A stretch of DNA of 64,000 nucleotides from Acidobacteriota bacterium (GTDB taxonomy: Bacteria > Acidobacteriota > Blastocatellia > Pyrinomonadales > Pyrinomonadaceae): the NCBI GenBank assembly GCA_016716435.1, contig JADJWI010000008.1, positions 1,245,501-1,309,500 of the forward strand, in the 5' to 3' direction. Below, piece after piece: positions 63,442 through 64,000 of this stretch. A program made the translations under genes and the position numbers. A model generated the notes under the pieces. The model was not told the DNA's origin, ran no database searches, and saw only the letters and a list, made by a program, of their open reading frames with translations. Within the stretch, counting starts at the first letter, position 1. Every line of letters begins with the position of its first letter.

Positions 63442-64000
63442 ATGATCGAAATCCTGGAATCATCAAAACATCTCGTAGCAATGAAGATATCCGGCAGCAT
63501 CACGGCTGAAGATATCGAGCGAGCATATAAGGCGACGGAGGACGCACTTAAAGAAAACCAGCGAGTTTCGTTCTTCACGGAGATAGAAGATTCGATGTCG
63601 CTCACGCTTGAGGGCCTGCTCAAAGACCTCTGGGAAGCAGTCGGCCAGATCGGTAAGATATCGCGCTACTACCGCGCGGCCGTCGTTACGGATAAGGGCT
63701 GGATAGGTGCTGCCGCGCGGATCGAAGGTCTGGTTTTTTCAAATGTGGACGTCCGCGTTTTTCCACCGGCTGAAAGGGGAAAGGCACTCGACTGGGCTTC
63801 TGGGCCGCCGCCAGCGGTGACCGAGCCCGAACCGCCAAAACCCTCGATCCATATTTTGCATACAAACAGCCCGAACGTGATCGCTTGGGAAGTCGACGGG
63901 CGAATTCGTGATCAGGACATCAAAACGGCCGTCGAGCATATGAAGCCGCTCTTCGAGAAAGAAGGCAACATAAATGTACTGGCACGGATGAAGAATTATG
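63442..64000 (+). CDS. SpoIIAA/STAS-like tandem-domain protein (3' end beyond window)
   Basis: At least 186 residues from ATG 63442 (CGGAGG upstream). Two copies of a SpoIIAA-like (DUF3478) domain: MIEILESSKHLVAMKISGSI with FFTEIEDSM and AVVTDKGWIGAAARIEGL, then a Pro-rich linker (PPPAVTEPEPPKP). The second copy opens VIAWEVDGRIRDQDI. Such single domains are lipid- or regulator-binding; a tandem form suggests a pseudo-dimer. Truncated by the window edge. Confidence 0.82.
   Translation, partial: MIEILESSKHLVAMKISGSITAEDIERAYKATEDALKENQRVSFFTEIEDSMSLTLEGLLKDLWEAVGQIGKISRYYRAAVVTDKGWIGAAARIEGLVFSNVDVRVFPPAERGKALDWASGPPPAVTEPEPPKPSIHILHTNSPNVIAWEVDGRIRDQDIKTAVEHMKPLFEKEGNINVLARMKNY

Overview
The window looks like a chromosomal segment of an Acidobacteriota bacterium, most likely class Blastocatellia. 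This is inferred from gene content, not from a marker gene. Pointers are Oar-like TonB-dependent receptors with an N-terminal carboxypeptidase-regulatory domain, a secreted subtilase ending in FG-GAP/VCBS repeats, VIT-VWA and YCF48-like secreted proteins, a haem-copper oxidase plus ResB/CcsA cluster, a complete histidine-utilisation set, and short REP-like and polypyrimidine repeats. Housekeeping markers are the YicC-gmk-rpoZ operon, ruvX, tRNA-Arg(TCG) and tRNA-Val(GAC).

Layout. 1-8.2 kb: secreted and envelope proteins (partial TonB receptor, YCF48-like, VIT-VWA, a frame-broken helical repeat protein, two small envelope-type proteins). 8.3-16.5 kb: a compact ABC ATPase, the subtilase, an OmpA-family protein, an MsbA-like exporter and an SRPBCC protein. 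16.6-21 kb: yicC-gmk-rpoZ, ETF:ubiquinone oxidoreductase and a DUF3142 lipoprotein. 21.2-27.6 kb: an orphan ydaO-type c-di-AMP riboswitch, then the ctaB/cox3/DUF420 operon facing divergently from resB-ccsA-TPR. 27.5-35.9 kb: a secreted Pro/Glu/Arg-rich protein, an AAC(6')-like acetyltransferase, an S41 protein that has lost its catalytic dyad, ruvX, a penicillin acylase and a B12-binding radical SAM enzyme. 36-38.8 kb: tRNA-Arg, gene fragments and an S74 tail-fibre-like adhesin.

38.9-63.2 kb is a histidine-degradation region. A minus-strand operon runs YciI-like protein, TonB receptor, APC permease, AhpD-like selenoprotein, hutI, small membrane protein, hutH, and two VanY-like (M15) paralogues. 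hutU is divergent to it, and a formimidoylglutamase (hutG-like) with a DUF4286 gene lies 5 kb further on. The receptor-YciI/hutU block occurs twice (about 46.6-50.9 and 52.5-56.8 kb). A decayed DUF433-DUF5615 toxin-antitoxin pair lies between the copies. Single-base indels are dense from about 46.5 to 56.15 kb and rare outside, so this stretch is either decaying or poorly polished sequence. Skp/OmpH, an ankyrin lipoprotein and small lipoproteins follow.

The most interesting signal is at 44177-44206. An in-frame TGA replaces the second cysteine of the CxxCxxxH redox motif of an AhpD-like protein. The reading frame continues for 96 codons, and a hairpin with bacterial SECIS geometry starts just downstream. 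This strongly suggests a selenoprotein inside a histidine-utilisation operon.
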